Assembly: GCF_000720175.1 (NCBI RefSeq)
Contig: NZ_JOIX01000019.1
Span: 48,336-112,335, forward strand
DNA from: Streptomyces sp. NRRL S-337
GTDB taxonomy: Bacteria > Actinomycetota > Actinomycetes > Streptomycetales > Streptomycetaceae
Direction of reading: 5' to 3'
Length of the DNA stretch: 64,000 nucleotides
Within the stretch, counting starts at the first letter, position 1, and each line of letters begins with the position of its first letter. Positions 35,231-42,921 of this stretch are shown one piece after another. The position numbers and the translations under genes are program-made. Below the pieces are notes generated by a model, which did not search any database, was not told the DNA's origin, and saw only the letters and a program-made list of their open reading frames with translations.

Positions 35231-36844
35231 TCAGCCGCCGGTCGTGCCCAGCGTGGCGCCGCTGTCCGCGCCCGAGGACGCCCCGCTGTCCGCCCCGGCC
35301 GTCGAGCCGCCGTCGGCCGTCCCGCCGTCCGCGGTACCGCCGTCGGCCGTCCCACCGTCCGCGGTGCCACCGTCGGCCGTGCCACCGGTGGTGTCGGTGG
35401 GCGGCTCGGTGGTCGGCTCCTCGGTCGTCGGCGGCTGCGAGGTCGGCGGCTCGGAGCTCGGCGGGGTGCTCGGCGGCGTCGTCGGCGCCTGGGTGTACGA
35501 ACCGCTGTCGCCGCCGGTGCCCTCCGGCTGGGTCTCCGGAGTGGTCGGCTCCTCGGTCGTCGGCTCGCTGGTCTCCTTGTGCTTCTTCGGCGTCGGCGAC
35601 TGCGTGGTGTGCGTCTCGTGCTGACGGCCCGGGTCCTTGGTGTTCTGCAGCGCGAAGGCCACCCCGACCGCGATGGCGATCAGTGCGAGCGCCGCGATCA
35701 GCCAGACCTTGCCGCGGCCGCCCCTGGCCGGGCGGGGCCCGCCCTCGAAGCCGCCGTCATCCTCCCGCATCCCGTGCGTGAGGATCGGCTGCGCCGTGGT
35801 GTGGCCGGCGTCCGGGTGCGGCAGCGCGGTGGTCGCGGCGGTCCCCATGGACGGCGAGTGACCGCCCTCGTGCATGACCACCGGGCCGGTGTTCCAGGTG
35901 CCGGTGTGCCCGCCCTGCTCCTGCAGCATCTGCAGCGAGTACTGGACCAGCCCGCGCATCTCCTCGGCGGTCTGGAACCGGTCGTCGGGGTCCTTGGCCA
36001 GCGACCGCATGACCAGGCCGTCCAGCTCCGGCGGCACGCCCTCGGCGACCTCGGAGGGCGGCACCGGCATGTCCTGGACGTGCTGGTAGACGACCGAGAG
36101 CGGGGTCTCGCCGGTGAACGGCGGCCGCAGCGCGAGGAGTTCGTACAGCAGACAGCCGGTGGCGTAGAGGTCGGAACGGGTGTCGACGGTCTTGCCGAGC
36201 GCCTGCTCAGGAGAGAGGTACTGGGGCGTACCCATGACCATGCCGGTCTGGGTCATCGTGGACTGCGCGCCGTGCAGGGCGCGGGCGATGCCGAAGTCCA
36301 TGACCTTCACGGCGCCGCTGTTCGTGATGATCACGTTCGCGGGCTTGATGTCACGGTGCACGATGCCGTGCTGGTGGCTGTAGGCCAGCGCCTCCAGCAC
36401 GCCCGAGACGATGATCAGCGCCTGGTCCGGCGGCGGGGCGTCGGCGTTCAGCAGCAGATCACGGATGGTGTGGCCCTCGACCAGCTCCATCACGATGTAC
36501 GGCACGGTGTTGCCGCCGACCAGGTCCTCACCGGAGTCGTAGACCGCGACCACCGCGTGGTGGTTCAGACCGGCCACGGACTGTGCCTCGCGGGTGAAGC
36601 GGGCCTTGGACACCGGGTCCTCGGCGAGGTCGGCGCGCAGCAGCTTCACGGCCACGGTGCGGCCGAGGCGCACGTCCTCGGCGGCGAACACCTCCGCCAT
36701 GCCGCCGCGCCCGAGGCGCCGCGTGAGCCGGTACCGGCCGTCGCCGACCAGGCCGCCGTTGCCCCACATCTCCGGTGCGTCGGGGACACGGGAGCCGGTG
36801 GCCTCAGGATCGGACGGGCCCTGGGGGCTCTGCGTCGGTGCCAT
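35231..36844 (-). CDS. Membrane Ser/Thr protein kinase (Hanks type)
   Basis: Receptor-like kinase of 537 aa. The kinase domain (about 35-300) has P-loop GRGGMAEV (44-51), catalytic Lys67 in VAVK, HRDIKPAN, DFG and GTPQYLSPEQ after the activation loop MTQTGMVMG. A juxtamembrane linker is followed by one membrane span at about 375-397. The outer part is a Pro/Thr/Ser/Gly-rich stalk without PASTA domains, ending in TADGG repeats. ATG at 36844 has GAGGA 5 nt upstream; the ATG at 36889 is less likely. Divergent from a second kinase of the same type. Confidence 0.92.
   Translation of the reverse strand: MAPTQSPQGPSDPEATGSRVPDAPEMWGNGGLVGDGRYRLTRRLGRGGMAEVFAAEDVRLGRTVAVKLLRADLAEDPVSKARFTREAQSVAGLNHHAVVAVYDSGEDLVGGNTVPYIVMELVEGHTIRDLLLNADAPPPDQALIIVSGVLEALAYSHQHGIVHRDIKPANVIITNSGAVKVMDFGIARALHGAQSTMTQTGMVMGTPQYLSPEQALGKTVDTRSDLYATGCLLYELLALRPPFTGETPLSVVYQHVQDMPVPPSEVAEGVPPELDGLVMRSLAKDPDDRFQTAEEMRGLVQYSLQMLQEQGGHTGTWNTGPVVMHEGGHSPSMGTAATTALPHPDAGHTTAQPILTHGMREDDGGFEGGPRPARGGRGKVWLIAALALIAIAVGVAFALQNTKDPGRQHETHTTQSPTPKKHKETSEPTTEEPTTPETQPEGTGGDSGSYTQAPTTPPSTPPSSEPPTSQPPTTEEPTTEPPTDTTGGTADGGTADGGTADGGTADGGTADGGSTAGADSGASSGADSGATLGTTGG
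35307..35381 (-). repeat. Five 15-bp tandem repeats encoding TADGG units
   Basis: Five consecutive 15-bp units, 35307-35321 to 35367-35381, of alternating near-identical sequence, encoding (DGGTA)n near the C-terminus of the kinase. Likely variable in copy number. Confidence 0.85.
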
Positions 36845-37165
36845 CGGTCCTCGCCGTCGAATCGATCCGCCCGAGAGCGGTAAGGTCATCGGTCTTCGCT
36901 AGAGCACGCTACAGGTTCCGCGGCACCCACCGGTCCGTCGTGGACCGGCCATCAAACCCGCCGTTCGCCTGACATCGCAAGTTCACCCCCGGTGATTCAG
37001 GGTGCCGAACGTCTCAGGTCCGTGACCGGATCTTGCACATCTGGTCACGGAACGGGCACACAGCTTGACGTGTCCGGGCCCTGGGGCACACTTGGCTCCG
37101 GAATTCCAGATTTTGATCGCTATACGTACGGGTAGTGCGCCGTGCGCCTAGGGGGAAGCGGAACG
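36845..37165. other. Divergent kinase promoter region
   Basis: A 321-bp gap between two kinase genes, with the inverted repeat at 37019-37051 and TTGACG (37065-37070) with CACACT (37087-37092) as a weak promoter candidate for the downstream kinase. No ORF is supported. Confidence 0.45.
37019..37051. promoter_or_regulatory. 33-bp inverted repeat between kinase genes
   Basis: Arms TCCGTGACC (37019-37027) and GGTCACGGA (37043-37051) are perfect, with inner GAT/ATC pairs and a 7-nt loop CTTGCAC. As both genes point away from it, it is more likely an operator or leader structure than a terminator. Confidence 0.55.
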
Positions 37166-38824
37166 ATGAGCCAGGACGGCGCTCAGGGCCAATTCGAGGG
37201 CCGTTCGGTCGGCGGAGGACGTTACCAGCTTCGTGATCTTCTCGGGGCCGGTGGAATGGCATCCGTGCACCTCGCGCACGACACCGTGCTCGACCGCGAC
37301 GTCGCGATCAAGACACTGCACACCGAGCTCGGCCGCGAGCAGGCCTTCCGCGAGCGCTTCCGCCGTGAGGCGCAGTCAGTGGCGAAGCTCACGCACACCA
37401 ATATCGTCTCGGTCTTCGACTCCGGCGAGGACGAGCTCGACGGCGGCATGGTGCCGTACATCGTCATGGAGTACGTCGCGGGCCAGCCGCTGCGCTCCGA
37501 CCTCGACGCCGACATCGCCCAGCACGGCGCGATGCCGACCGAAAAGGCCCTGAAGATCACCGCCGATGTGCTCGCGGCGCTGGAAGTCAGCCACGAGATG
37601 GGCCTGGTCCACCGCGACATCAAGCCCGGCAACGTCATGCTGAACAAGCGCGGCGTCGTCAAGGTCATGGACTTCGGTATCGCCCGCGCCATGCAGTCCG
37701 GCGTGACGTCCATGACCCAGACCGGCATGGTGGTCGGCACCCCGCAGTACCTCTCCCCCGAGCAGGCGCTGGGCCGCGGGGTGGACGCCCGCTCCGACCT
37801 GTACTCCGTCGGCATCATGCTCTTCGAGCTGCTGACCGGCCAGCTGCCGTTCGACGCGGACTCCCCGCTCGCCATCGCCTACGCCCACGTCCAGGAAGAG
37901 CCGCCGGTCCCGTCGAGCATCAACCGCTCGCTGCCGCCGGCCGTGGACGCGCTGGTGGCCCGGGCGCTGAAGAAGAACCCCAACGAACGGTTCCCGACCG
38001 CCGAGGCGATGCGGGACGAGTGTCTGCGGATCGCCGGGTCCGGCCAGTCCGGTGCCACCCCGCTGATCATCGGCGAGGGCCCGCGGGCGCGCACCAGCGG
38101 CTCCTCGGTGTCCTCGGCGGTCTTCCCCACCGCCTCCGGAAACCCGCAGACGCCGGTCCCGCCGAACGTCCAGCAGCCCTACCAGCCGACGCAGGCGGTC
38201 GGCTACGGCCCGCAGACGCCCCCGCCGCCGAACAACGTCTACCCGACGCCGGCCCCCGGTCCGGTCCCGGGCCCGGCGCCGTTCAACGCGGGCGGGTACC
38301 AGGCTCCGCCGGCGTACACCCCGCCCCCGCCGCCGATCACCGCCTCGATGCCGTCGGCCGGCGGGCCCGGCGGGCGGAAGAACAACACCCCGGTGATCGT
38401 GGTCTCGGCGATCGTCGGTGTCGTCGTGGTCACCGCGATAGCGATCGGCATCGGTCTGAGCGCCGGTTCCACCGACGACACCGGCGGCGACGTCACCCCG
38501 TCCAGCTACTCCGCTTCGCCCACCGAGAGCGTCCGCCCCGAGGACAAGACGGCGACGATCCTGACGTCCGAGTGCACCAACCCGACCAAGAGCTACGCCG
38601 ACAAGCGCAAGATCCTCTTCCCGTCGTTCCGGTTCAAGAACCTGGACTCGGTGAAGGAGTGCATCAAGGCGGCCGGCTGGAAGTACAAGATCGTCAAGGA
38701 AGAGGACAGCGCGATCTGGGGCAAGAACACCGTCACGGATCAGTCCCCGGCCGCCATCAGCTGGTGGTACCCGACCAAGGACGCCACGATCGAGCTGACC
38801 ATCTCCACCGGTCGCAGCGGCTGA
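37166..38824 (+). CDS. Membrane Ser/Thr protein kinase with PASTA-like domain
   Basis: Kinase of 552 aa. Kinase domain about 18-285 with GAGGMASV, Lys49 in VAIK, HRDIKPGN, DFG and GTPQYLSPEQ. A Pro-rich juxtamembrane linker (about 320-400) precedes a membrane span (VIVVSAIVGVVVVTAIAIGIGL, about 410-432). The outer domain (about 465-552) ends WWYPTKDATIELTISTG, typical of the closing strand of a PASTA-like module, which binds muropeptides in PknB. ATG at 37166 follows GGGGGAAG. The kinase domain is close to that of the divergent neighbour, so the pair probably arose by duplication. Confidence 0.92.
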   Translation: MSQDGAQGQFEGRSVGGGRYQLRDLLGAGGMASVHLAHDTVLDRDVAIKTLHTELGREQAFRERFRREAQSVAKLTHTNIVSVFDSGEDELDGGMVPYIVMEYVAGQPLRSDLDADIAQHGAMPTEKALKITADVLAALEVSHEMGLVHRDIKPGNVMLNKRGVVKVMDFGIARAMQSGVTSMTQTGMVVGTPQYLSPEQALGRGVDARSDLYSVGIMLFELLTGQLPFDADSPLAIAYAHVQEEPPVPSSINRSLPPAVDALVARALKKNPNERFPTAEAMRDECLRIAGSGQSGATPLIIGEGPRARTSGSSVSSAVFPTASGNPQTPVPPNVQQPYQPTQAVGYGPQTPPPPNNVYPTPAPGPVPGPAPFNAGGYQAPPAYTPPPPPITASMPSAGGPGGRKNNTPVIVVSAIVGVVVVTAIAIGIGLSAGSTDDTGGDVTPSSYSASPTESVRPEDKTATILTSECTNPTKSYADKRKILFPSFRFKNLDSVKECIKAAGWKYKIVKEEDSAIWGKNTVTDQSPAAISWWYPTKDATIELTISTGRSG

Positions 38825-38843
38825 CGGTCGCACCGCATACAGA

Positions 38844-38876
38844 AGGGGCCGGCACGCATCTCGCGTGCCGGCCCCT
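38844..38876. terminator. Bidirectional terminator kinase / bpa
   Basis: Perfect 14-bp stem, 38844-38857 with 38863-38876, and a 5-nt loop ATCTC, between convergent stops. Confidence 0.9.
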
Positions 38877-38887
38877 CGTGCATACGG

Positions 38888-39451
38888 TCAGAGGTACGGG
38901 CCCGAGCGGGCGCCGCCGTGGCCGGGCTTGCCCTCGTCGCCCTCCGTGGGCAGGACACCGGGCGGCAGGGCCCGGCGCATCGACTCCAGCTGGGCGCGGG
39001 CGGCCATCTGCTGGGCGAACAGCGCGGTCTGGATGCCGTGGAACAGCCCCTCCAGCCAGCCCACCAGCTGCGCCTGGGCGATCCGCAGCTCCGCCTCCGT
39101 GGGCACCGACTCATCGGTGAACGGCAGCGACAGCCGCTCCAGCTCCTCCACCAGTTCGGGCGCCAGCCCGTCCTCCAGCTCCTTCACCGAGCTGGCGTGG
39201 ATCTCCTTGAGCCTGACCCGGCTGGCCTCATCGAGAGGAGCGGCTTTCACCTCTTCCAGCAGCTGCTTGATCATGCTGCCGATGCGCATGACCTTCGCAG
39301 GCTGTTCGACCATGTCCGTCACCGGGACCTCGCGGGGCTCGTTGCCGTCGTCCCCGCCGCCGGAGCCGGCGCTGCCGAGCGCCATGCCGTCCGGGCCGAC
39401 AACCAGGACGTGCGGGTTCTCCTGCGACCGTTCGTTCATCGGCATATCCAT
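38888..39451 (-). CDS. bpa: Bacterial proteasome activator (Bpa/PafE-like)
   Basis: ATP-independent activator of the 20S proteasome, 187 aa. The central helical region (about 45-155) contains MIKQLLEEVKAAPLDEASRVRLKEIH and the amphipathic WLEGLFHGIQTALFAQQMAAR. The C-terminus ends GPYL, a hydrophobic-Tyr-X tail like the GQYL of mycobacterial PafE that docks into the proteasome alpha ring. It forms rings that feed unfolded proteins to the core, which lies elsewhere in the genome. ATG at 39451 is chosen; ATG 39445 is an alternative. A five-fold parS cluster lies upstream. Confidence 0.88.
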   Translation of the reverse strand: MDMPMNERSQENPHVLVVGPDGMALGSAGSGGGDDGNEPREVPVTDMVEQPAKVMRIGSMIKQLLEEVKAAPLDEASRVRLKEIHASSVKELEDGLAPELVEELERLSLPFTDESVPTEAELRIAQAQLVGWLEGLFHGIQTALFAQQMAARAQLESMRRALPPGVLPTEGDEGKPGHGGARSGPYL

Positions 39452-39537
39452 GCCGCCATTCTCTCGTACGAGGGCTTCTCGACGGTGTTGCCCCCGGGAG
39501 AACGTGATCCACCTTTCCGGGGGACCCGATCCCCGGT

Positions 39538-39551
39538 GTTTCACGTGAAAC
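39538..39551. promoter_or_regulatory. parS site 10
   Basis: Exact GTTTCACGTGAAAC; first of five within 135 bp, 87 bp upstream of bpa. Confidence 0.93.
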
Positions 39552-39565
39552 CACGGATTCGCGCT

Positions 39566-39579
39566 GTTTCACGTGAAAC
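39566..39579. promoter_or_regulatory. parS site 11
   Basis: Exact GTTTCACGTGAAAC, 28 bp centre to centre from site 10. Shares the flank AAACCACG with it. Confidence 0.93.
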
Positions 39580-39598
39580 CACGCCAACCGTTTCCACC

Positions 39599-39612
39599 GT
39601 TTCACGTGAAAC
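39599..39612. promoter_or_regulatory. parS site 12
   Basis: Exact GTTTCACGTGAAAC, 33 bp from site 11. Confidence 0.93.
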
Positions 39613-39622
39613 AACCGGGAGC

Positions 39623-39636
39623 GTTTCACGTGAAAC
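39623..39636. promoter_or_regulatory. parS site 13
   Basis: Exact GTTTCACGTGAAAC, 24 bp from site 12. Confidence 0.93.
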
Positions 39637-39658
39637 GGTGTGGCGTTCCTGCCTCCTC

Positions 39659-39672
39659 GTTTCACGTGAAAC
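39659..39672. promoter_or_regulatory. parS site 14, in a 40-bp palindrome
   Basis: Exact GTTTCACGTGAAAC, 36 bp from site 13, at the centre of a perfect 40-bp palindrome (39646-39685) with arms TTCCTGCCTCCTC and GAGGAGGCAGGAA. It ends 10 bp from the stop of the next minus-strand gene, as a terminator would. Confidence 0.93.
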
Positions 39673-39695
39673 GAGGAGGCAGGAAAGCTGCGGCC

Positions 39696-40559
39696 TCAGC
39701 GGCGGCGAAGTCGCAGACCCAGGAACGCCAGACCCAGGCCCGTCAGCGCCAGACCCGCACCCATCGGCAGCACCCGCTCGACCGGTGCCGTCGGGGACTC
39801 CAGGGCGTACGGGCGGACCGTGTCCCCGTCCCCGTCCGTGGTGCCGGTGGTCGCGTCCTCGGGGACGGTGGGCGACGGGAGCGGCGGCAGCGTTTCGTAC
39901 GAGCGAGGGCTGTGCCGGTCCGCCGTCCTGACGCGGTGCGACGGGGTGGAGTGCGAGGGTGCGGTGTCGGATACGGCCTCCGCCGGGACATGCCGTTTCA
40001 CCGGATCGCGACGGCCGGGCAGCGCGTGGGCGCGGTCGGAGTCGGACGGATCGTCCGGCATCGCCTTCCGGGAGGGGCCGCGGCCCGCGAACTCCGCACT
40101 GCCCGGGCCGGCCCCGTGGAAGCCCGGACCGAACGAGTGGGGGTGGTGGTGCCACCGGCCGTGCCAGCGGCCCGGGTGGTGGTGCGGCACCCGGCGCGGA
40201 TAGCCCGCCATGTCGTACGGGAAGCCGGGAAAGCCGTCCGGGAGCTCGCGGAAGCGGGCCGGAGCCCCCGGGTGGCCGGCGTGGCCCCGGCCCGGCGCGA
40301 ACGGGTCCTCGACCTGCGGCAGATCGCTCCCGAAGTCCTCGGCGGCGAAGGCATCCGCCCCGAGCATCTCGGGCCGGAACTCCTCCGGCACGTCGTCGTC
40401 CGGCGAATCGCCCGGCCGGACGAGCTGCGGTGAGCGGTCCACCGGTGTGGCCTGCCGGTCCGCGGCCGCCGCGGGTACGGCTCCCAACGGAACGGGCAGG
40501 ACGACGGCGGCGACCAAAAGACTGCTGGCAATGCGCGAACGGAAACCTGGAGCGACCAC
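39696..40559 (-). CDS. Secreted His/Pro-rich protein with C-terminal membrane anchor
   Basis: Protein of 287 aa, family not recognised. A signal peptide (about 1-33, cut after AAAA-type residues) leads to an acidic stretch (about 40-85), then a His/Pro/Gly-rich block (about 120-165) with HHHPGRWHGRWHHHPH, which could bind metal. The C-terminus reads LPMGAGLALTGLGLAFLGLRLRRR: one span plus a basic tail, like a sortase-type sorting signal without the TG of LPxTG. GTG at 40559 has GGGAGGGG upstream. Downstream is the parS 14 hairpin. Confidence 0.6.
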   Translation of the reverse strand: MVAPGFRSRIASSLLVAAVVLPVPLGAVPAAAADRQATPVDRSPQLVRPGDSPDDDVPEEFRPEMLGADAFAAEDFGSDLPQVEDPFAPGRGHAGHPGAPARFRELPDGFPGFPYDMAGYPRRVPHHHPGRWHGRWHHHPHSFGPGFHGAGPGSAEFAGRGPSRKAMPDDPSDSDRAHALPGRRDPVKRHVPAEAVSDTAPSHSTPSHRVRTADRHSPRSYETLPPLPSPTVPEDATTGTTDGDGDTVRPYALESPTAPVERVLPMGAGLALTGLGLAFLGLRLRRR

Positions 40560-40696
40560 GGTGCCCCTCCCGTGCCGAGCCGTCGGGTGACCAGCCCAGC
40601 GTCACATGTGATCAGATGCACGGCATCTTGGGACTGTCCGCCGGGTTATCCGCCGACGGCCCGGGAGGGGTGATCCGGAAGGCCGCAGCGGCCGGT

Positions 40697-41674
40697 TCAG
40701 ACGGTCAGCACGACCTTGCCGACGTGCACACTCGCGTCCACGACGCGGTGCGCCTCCGCGGCCTCGGCCATCGGGAGCGTACGGTCCACGATCGCCCGGA
40801 CCTGGCCGTTGCCGATCAGCGGCCAGACGTGCTCGCGTACGGCCGCGACGATGGCCGCCTTCTCACTCAGCGGGCGGGCGCGCAACCCGGCGCCGGTGAT
40901 CGCGGCGCGCTTGGCCATCAGCGCGGCGAGGTTCAGCTCCGCCTTCACCCCGCCCTGCAGCCCGATGATCGCAAGTCGCCCGCTGACCGCCAGCGCCTTC
41001 ACGTTCCGCTGCAGGTACTTCGCGCCGATGATGTCGAGGATGACGTCCGCGCCCTTGCCGTCGGTGGCCTTGCGGATCTCCTGGACGAAGTCCTGCTCGC
41101 GGTAGTCGATCAGGATGTCCGCGCCGAGCTCCGCGCAGCGGGCCAGCTTCTCGGGGCCGCCCGCGGTGACCGCGACCCGCGCCCCGACGGCCTTGGCGAG
41201 CTGGATCGCCATCGTGCCGATGCCGCTCGCGCCGCCGTGGACCAGCAGCGTCTCGCCGGGCCGCAGGTGGGCGATCATGAAGACGTTGGACCAGACCGTG
41301 CAGGTCACCTCGGGCAGCGCGGCAGCCGTGACCAGGTCCAGGCCGGGCGGCACCGGCAGCACCTGCCCGGCCGGCACCGCGACCTTCTCCGCGTAGCCGC
41401 CGCCCGCCAGCAGCGCGCACACCTCGTCGCCGACCGCCCAGCCGTGCACGCCCGGGCCGACCGCGCTGATGCGTCCCGAGCACTCCAGCCCCGGGTACGC
41501 CGAGGCTCCGGGCGGCGGGTCGTAGAAGCCCTGCCGCTGGAGCAGGTCGGCGCGGTTCACGGCGCTGGCCGCGACCTCGATCAGGACCTCGCCCTCGCCG
41601 GGCTGCGGGTCGGGCACATCCGTCCAGACAAGTGCTTCGGGGCCACCGGGCTCCGGGATAGTGATCGCTCGCAT
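40697..41674 (-). CDS. NAD(P)H:quinone oxidoreductase (zinc-independent MDR family)
   Basis: Medium-chain reductase of 325 aa of the QOR/PIG3 type. The N-terminal GroES-like domain contains VNRADLLQRQGFYDPP, typical of PIG3-like enzymes. The Rossmann nucleotide site is VHGGASGIGTMAIQLAKA near 150. It lacks the zinc-binding Cys set of alcohol dehydrogenases. It should reduce quinones or enones using NADPH. ATG at 41674 starts the conserved MRAITIPEPGGPE; no Shine-Dalgarno is visible. Confidence 0.9.
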   Translation of the reverse strand: MRAITIPEPGGPEALVWTDVPDPQPGEGEVLIEVAASAVNRADLLQRQGFYDPPPGASAYPGLECSGRISAVGPGVHGWAVGDEVCALLAGGGYAEKVAVPAGQVLPVPPGLDLVTAAALPEVTCTVWSNVFMIAHLRPGETLLVHGGASGIGTMAIQLAKAVGARVAVTAGGPEKLARCAELGADILIDYREQDFVQEIRKATDGKGADVILDIIGAKYLQRNVKALAVSGRLAIIGLQGGVKAELNLAALMAKRAAITGAGLRARPLSEKAAIVAAVREHVWPLIGNGQVRAIVDRTLPMAEAAEAHRVVDASVHVGKVVLTV

Positions 41675-41778
41675 GGGCGCGAGGCTACTCGCCGTCCGCG
41701 GACAGAGCGATGGCACGGGGGCCGGTGACCACGGACGCGTCGTCACACCGCCGCATGTCGGAGCGGGTTAACGGGCCG

Positions 41779-42921
41779 TCATTCGCCGTCCAGCCGGCGC
41801 ATCGGGGAGACGGTGGTGCCCGGCAGCGTCGGCCGCGCCGACTGCTTGGCGGGCAGGTCCGACTCGTCCGACACGGCCGCCCGGACGATGGTGATCAGCC
41901 GGTCCGTGCTCTGCAGCGGGCTGGCCTCCGGGTCGTCGTAGCCGAGCAGCCGGTGGCCGCGCAGCACGGACACGACCAGGTCGTCGGTCTCGCGTACGGA
42001 CCTGCCCACCTCGGCCTTCACCACCGGGCGTTCGATCAGGTCCAGGCCGCTGCCCTGCTGGATCAGGTCCTCGATGACCGCGCCCGCGCTGGGGCTGTGC
42101 ACGGAGAGTCCCAGCAGCCGGCCGGCCGCGCTGGCCGAGGTGATCACCGCGTCGGCGCCGGACTGCCGCAGCAGCGGGGCGTTCTCCTCCTCCCGCACCG
42201 CCGCGACGATGTGGGCCCGCTTGTTGAGCTGGCGGGCGGTCAACGAGACGAGCACGGCGGTGTCGTCGCGCTGGGTGGCGATGACGACCTGCCGGGCGCG
42301 CTGGAGCTCGGCCCGCAGCAGCACATCGCTGCGGGTCGCGTCGCCGACGACCCCGGCGAATCCTTCGGCCACCGCCGCCTCGATCACCTTGGTGCTGGGG
42401 TCGACGATGACGATGCGGTCGCGCCCGACGCCGGTCGCCCGGAGGGTCTGCACGGCGGACCGCCCCTTGGTGCCGTAGCCGACGATGACGGTGTGGTCGC
42501 GCACGGCGTTTCTCCAGCGTTTGAGGTGCCACTGCTCGCGGGTGCGTTCGGTCAGCACTTCCAGGGTCGTACCGACCAGGATGATCAGGAAGAGCACGCG
42601 GAGCGGCGTGATGAGCAGGATGTTCAGCAACCGCGCGCTGTCGCCGTACGGGACGATGTCGCCGTAGCCCGTCGTGGAGAGGGTGACGGTCGCGTAGTAG
42701 AAGCAGTCGAGCAGGTCGACCGCGCCGTCGGCGTTGTCGTGGTACTCGTCGCGGTCCATCCAGACGACGAAGACCGTCGCCAGCAGCACCAGCAGCGCCA
42801 TCATCAGCCGGCGGGCGACCTGCCGCAGCGGCGCCTTCGGCGCCCGGCGCGGCAGTATCAGGCGGTGGGAGCGGTCCTCGGGCACCTCGTGCGCCGTGCT
42901 GTCGTGGGAGGGGAGCTTCAC
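41779..42921 (-). CDS. Potassium channel with RCK/TrkA-N domains
   Basis: Two-span potassium channel of 380 aa. First span about 38-54, pore helix and selectivity filter TTGYGD at 83-88, second span about 95-115. A cytosolic RCK domain follows with nucleotide-binding VIVGYGTKG near 140, then a TrkA-C-like part. It should conduct K+ gated by ligand or nucleotide. GTG at 42921 overlaps the moeA stop by 4 nt (GTGA), so it is translated with the molybdenum cofactor genes, which is an odd pairing. Confidence 0.9.
   Translation of the reverse strand: MKLPSHDSTAHEVPEDRSHRLILPRRAPKAPLRQVARRLMMALLVLLATVFVVWMDRDEYHDNADGAVDLLDCFYYATVTLSTTGYGDIVPYGDSARLLNILLITPLRVLFLIILVGTTLEVLTERTREQWHLKRWRNAVRDHTVIVGYGTKGRSAVQTLRATGVGRDRIVIVDPSTKVIEAAVAEGFAGVVGDATRSDVLLRAELQRARQVVIATQRDDTAVLVSLTARQLNKRAHIVAAVREEENAPLLRQSGADAVITSASAAGRLLGLSVHSPSAGAVIEDLIQQGSGLDLIERPVVKAEVGRSVRETDDLVVSVLRGHRLLGYDDPEASPLQSTDRLITIVRAAVSDESDLPAKQSARPTLPGTTVSPMRRLDGE

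Noticed and set aside
39538..39672. CRISPR-like repeat array
   Set aside because: Repeats are the 14-bp palindromic parS with irregular 10-22 bp gaps, and there are no cas genes.
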